Assembly: GCA_001970955.1 (NCBI GenBank)
Contig: MPUH01000062.1
Location: forward strand, 1-64,000
Source: Stentor coeruleus
Taxonomy: Eukaryota; Ciliophora; Heterotrichea; Heterotrichida; Stentoridae
Direction: 5' to 3'
DNA: 64,000 nucleotides
Shown here piece by piece: positions 61,078-64,000 of this stretch (positions within the stretch are counted from its first letter, which is position 1; the number at the start of each line of letters is the position of its first letter). The notes under the pieces were generated by a model that searched no databases, was not told where the DNA came from, and saw only the letters and a program-made list of their open reading frames with translations. Position numbers and translations under genes: made by a program.

Positions 61078-62010
61078 CTAAAACTTAAAGTGCTCTTCAG
61101 GATTTTCAAGCATCTGCTTCACATAATTTTGCGCTTCAAGTGCTTCAACTCCATCAATAAACCTATGATCAACTGTTGCTGCAATCGTTAATACTTTATC
61201 AATTTTCATTTCCCCATTTTCAACAACAATATCATCTTTAATAGGATGCATAACAAAAATCACTGATATTCTAAGAACAGTTGGCATTGGTGCATAAATA
61301 AGCTCACCACCAAGCATTCCAATATTTGTAATAGTCGCCACACCACCAGGAGATTTTTCAAGACCTAAAAAAGCAAGGTTTAATCCTAAAGATATAGAAA
61401 GCCATGATCCAATTTCAGCTAATATTCCTCCAACACAAGTAGGTAATAATTTAAACGGGGCATTAGTTTTTCCATGTTGTTTTCTTCTTTCACCAGTCCT
61501 TGATGAGTTGACTAATTTTGAAGCTTCTTCAGCAATTTGATATAAAGATTTCTGATCAACTTTACGATAACAAGCCATTGTTAGATCTGAACCTCCATCA
61601 AGAGCAACTAAGCAAGAGATATCTACACCTTCATTAGGAACAAACTGCCCAAAAACTATTCGACAGTTTAGATTTGGGTATTTAGCAATAGCATCACCTA
61701 AAGCTTTTACAACTAAATGTGTAGGTGTAAAGTGAACATTTGATGTACTGTTGAGCTTCTGAAGAAAAGCTAAGGCTTTAGAAAAACGGATTTTCAAGTG
61801 GCCGTAGATTTCTGGAGAACTCGGTTGACTCCATGTTACGATTCCAACTTTTTTCCTTGTGGTATTGAATTTGTAGCCGAAAGGATAATAAGCATATGTG
61901 AGGAGGGTGTATAAACCATAGACTATGAGGAAGATTTTTAAAAGTTCCCAATTGAAGAGAAGGACATAGAAAATTATGCCTATTAGTGAGCAGATAGCAA
62001 AGGCATTCAT
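61078..62010 (-). CDS. Membrane-anchored acyltransferase with 2-oxoacid dehydrogenase E2-type catalytic domain
   Basis: 310 residues. Two hydrophobic segments form the first about 45 residues (IGIIFYVLLFNWELLKIFLIVYG). The rest matches the E2/chloramphenicol-acetyltransferase fold: HFTPTHLVVKALGDAIAKYPNLN, GGVATITNIGMLGGE and the catalytic HRFIDG (HxxxDG, His282 and Asp286). The lipoyl domain and the E1/E3-binding domain of normal E2 subunits are absent, so it cannot work as a classic dehydrogenase core. I infer a membrane-bound acyltransferase using acyl-CoA; the substrate is unknown. It is divergent from thioredoxin reductase. The stop is TAG. Confidence 0.85.
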   Translation of the reverse strand: MNAFAICSLIGIIFYVLLFNWELLKIFLIVYGLYTLLTYAYYPFGYKFNTTRKKVGIVTWSQPSSPEIYGHLKIRFSKALAFLQKLNSTSNVHFTPTHLVVKALGDAIAKYPNLNCRIVFGQFVPNEGVDISCLVALDGGSDLTMACYRKVDQKSLYQIAEEASKLVNSSRTGERRKQHGKTNAPFKLLPTCVGGILAEIGSWLSISLGLNLAFLGLEKSPGGVATITNIGMLGGELIYAPMPTVLRISVIFVMHPIKDDIVVENGEMKIDKVLTIAATVDHRFIDGVEALEAQNYVKQMLENPEEHFKF

Positions 62011-62789
62011 TTTTTTTATATAAGAGGCTGCTTTTTATTGTGAGTTTTATAGAAGAAGGTGTGGATTTTTTATCATGGAAAGTTTATGAATTTGATTTTT
62101 GGGTAGAAGTTTTGATTAGGTTGAGATATTTTGGATGAAGGCTAGTATTTTGTGGTGGAAAAGTGAGGAAATATTAGTAAATATTAGGAAGAAATGAAGG
62201 AAATAGGATGATTTAGAAATAGGTTAAGAAGGTTGATGGTTTATATTTTATGTTTTATGTTTATTTAAGATGAATAATAGTGGTTTTATTATCGAGAGTG
62301 TTATATTTGAAGGCAAATTAGGCTGATAATAAATATTGTTTAAGTTAGTTTATTATATTTTAGGTTACTATGATAAATAGTTTTAATGCTAAAGTTTATT
62401 TCAAAATGGATGCCTGAGGTAATAAACTTTACAGGGATATTATTTAACACCCAAGTCACATATATTATAGAATATTTACATTTTCCAACATGAATGCTTA
62501 CTAAATTTATTATTTAATTTTCTATATATTTTCTTATATTCTAAAATAAAATCATCATATTAGTGATAATATCAATAGTTCTCTAAGCTTAAATACTTAA
62601 AATTTAAAATTTATATTCTATATAGTCAATGATATTTAAACTATTAAAAATTTTATTCATTTTTATTATATATTCCATATACAAAGTGAAAATGCTTCGC
62701 ATTTTCCTATAAAAAAACCAATTTCACAACAATTAGTTTATCATACTCATCTAAGAAAGAGCTTTTAATTAATAGTGGTTGTTGATAAA
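62011..62789. other. Divergent intergenic region with hairpin
   Basis: 779 bp. The first 230 bp is very G-rich and C-poor on the + strand and the middle is AT-rich. A perfect 8-bp hairpin lies at 62688-62706. It must contain promoters for the acyltransferase and thioredoxin reductase, but no element is recognised. Confidence 0.55.
62688..62706. repeat. Perfect 8-bp stem, 3-nt loop inverted repeat
   Basis: GAAAATGC-TTC-GCATTTTC can fold into a hairpin 84 bp before the thioredoxin reductase start. It could be in the 5' leader or promoter. No function is known. Confidence 0.7.
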
Positions 62790-64000
62790 ATGGAGGAAGA
62801 AGTTATGGAGATTGGAATGGAAGAAGATTTCGAAGTCCAGGATGCTCCGGTTCGAAATTCTCCTTACCAATACGATTATTTTGTTATAGGAGGGGGATCG
62901 GGCGGTCTAGCAAGCGCAAAAGAAGCAGCAGTGCTTGGGGCGAAAGTAGCTTTAGCTGATTTTGTCCAACCCTCACCAATAGGGACAACATGGGGTTTAG
63001 GGGGTACCTGCGTAAACGTTGGATGCATCCCTAAAAAGCTCATGCACTTTTCAGCTTCATTCGGAGACAACTACAAAGACCAAATCGAATGCGGTTGGGA
63101 ATTGCCGTCAGAAAAGAAGCATTCTTGGGAAAAAATGGTTTCAAATGTCCAAAAACACATACAAACCTTAAACTGGGGATACCGTATAGCTCTTATGGAT
63201 AAAAACGTTGAGTATTTCAACAACTATGCAACTTTTGTTGATGACCATACAATAGCCCTTGCAGATAAAACAGGAAAACATGTTAAAAATGTGACTTCAG
63301 AACATATTCTTATAGCTGTTGGAGGAAGACCATCTTATGGGGATATTCCTGGTGCTAAAGAATGTTGCTTTACTAGTGATGATATTTTTAGTATGAAAAA
63401 TCTACCTGATAATATCCTTGTTGTTGGAGCTTCTTATATAAGTCTTGAATGTGCTGGGTTTTTACATGGGATTGGAAGGCATGTTAAGGTTATGGTTAGG
63501 TCAATTTTGCTTAGAGGTTTTGATATGGAAATTGCTAATAAGATTGGAGATTATATGAAATGGTTGGGTGTTGAATTTATTAATGAAGCTGTTCCAGTGA
63601 GGTTTGAGAAAACTGAAGATAACAAGGTGAGAGTGTTTTATGAACAAGTGGTTGATGGTGTTAAACAAGAAAAAATTGAGGTTTATGGAGGAGTTATGCT
63701 TGCTGTTGGTAGGTATGCGATAACTCAAGGACTCAAGCTAGAAAATGCTGGGGTTAAGGTTAATCCAAGAAACATGAAAATTATATGTAATGAATTCGAA
63801 CAATCAAATATTCCTAATATCTGGGCTGTTGGAGATGTTAGTGATGGTAAACCTGAACTCACACCTGTTGCAATACATGCTGGTTTACTATTAGCAAAAA
63901 GACTTTTTGGTAATTCAACTCTTAAAATGGATTATATAAACATAGCTACAACAGTATTCACCCCAATTGAATATGGAAGTTGTGGTATGAGTGAAGAAAA
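62790..64000 (+). CDS. TrxR: Thioredoxin reductase (large, eukaryotic type), 3' end beyond the window
   Basis: At least 403 residues, open to the edge. After a short acidic N-terminus come the FAD-binding motif VIGGGSGGLASAKEA, the redox-active disulfide in WGLGGTCVNVGCIPKKLMH (Cys74, Cys79), SLNWGY-like LNWGYRIAL, the NADPH-domain GASYISLECAGF, MVRSILLRGFD and the second FAD motif IWAVGDV. These distinguish thioredoxin reductase from glutathione reductase. It uses NADPH to reduce thioredoxin in cytosol or mitochondria. The C-terminal redox pair (Cys-Cys or Cys-Sec) lies outside the window, so whether it is a selenoprotein cannot be seen. The start at 62790 is the first in-frame ATG. Confidence 0.93.
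   Translation, partial: MEEEVMEIGMEEDFEVQDAPVRNSPYQYDYFVIGGGSGGLASAKEAAVLGAKVALADFVQPSPIGTTWGLGGTCVNVGCIPKKLMHFSASFGDNYKDQIECGWELPSEKKHSWEKMVSNVQKHIQTLNWGYRIALMDKNVEYFNNYATFVDDHTIALADKTGKHVKNVTSEHILIAVGGRPSYGDIPGAKECCFTSDDIFSMKNLPDNILVVGASYISLECAGFLHGIGRHVKVMVRSILLRGFDMEIANKIGDYMKWLGVEFINEAVPVRFEKTEDNKVRVFYEQVVDGVKQEKIEVYGGVMLAVGRYAITQGLKLENAGVKVNPRNMKIICNEFEQSNIPNIWAVGDVSDGKPELTPVAIHAGLLLAKRLFGNSTLKMDYINIATTVFTPIEYGSCGMSEE

Noticed and set aside
62845-62870. GGTTCGAAATTC resembling a tRNA B box
   Set aside because: It lies inside the thioredoxin reductase coding region and no A box or cloverleaf fits around it.

Overview
The window looks like macronuclear DNA of a heterotrich ciliate, most like Stentor. 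The evidence is: AT-rich DNA with dense genes on both strands; very long uninterrupted reading frames, including a 12.6 kb dynein gene; cilia and intraflagellar-transport genes; and two spliceosomal introns of exactly 15 nt (GTAATTTCTATATAG and GTAATTATCATATAG), a size known from heterotrichs. TAA and TAG are the usual stops. TGA ends three genes, each time with a TAA or TAG a few codons later, and interrupts two others in frame. The species cannot be fixed from this sequence. Six single-N joins are present, and five have near-identical DNA on both sides, which looks like unmerged contig ends.

Layout, left to right: a giant WD40-ankyrin-TRP-type channel fusion (+); IFT139/TTC21B (-), divergent over 86 bp from a centrin-like EF-hand gene (+); an anoctamin (-); a degenerate Na+/H+ exchanger with a 15-nt intron (-); a disrupted SLC35F6-like transporter (+); a copine (-); a WD40 protein (-); an ER HYOU1/GRP170-type Hsp70 (+); a probably myristoylated C2-like protein (-); a bacterial-type D,D-carboxypeptidase (S11) (+); a cyclic-nucleotide-domain K+ channel (+); the IFT dynein heavy chain DYNC2H1 (+); a two-helix membrane protein with a 15-nt intron (-); an LRR/EF-hand protein (+); a coiled-coil protein (+); a penicillin-acylase-family Ntn hydrolase with one internal TGA (+); a two-domain cyclic-nucleotide-binding protein (-); an F-box protein (-); a membrane-anchored acyltransferase with an E2-type catalytic domain and no lipoyl domain (-); and a thioredoxin reductase running off the right edge (+).

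Functional themes: retrograde intraflagellar transport (IFT139 is part of the IFT-A complex, DYNC2H1 is its motor); membrane excitability and calcium (TRP fusion, anoctamin, K+ channel, copine, C2 protein, EF-hand proteins); and enzymes of bacterial ancestry (S11 peptidase, penicillin acylase) that would suit a bacterivore. I see no operons, CRISPR arrays, rRNA, or tRNA I could support, and no recognisable transposon.

The signals I find most worth following are the three-propeller WD40-TRP fusion; the exchanger lacking both conserved ion-site motifs; the bacterial-type hydrolases; the TGA codons; a pair of 60-bp elements with perfect 10-bp inverted ends; and a striking base-skew switch inside nearly every intergenic region.
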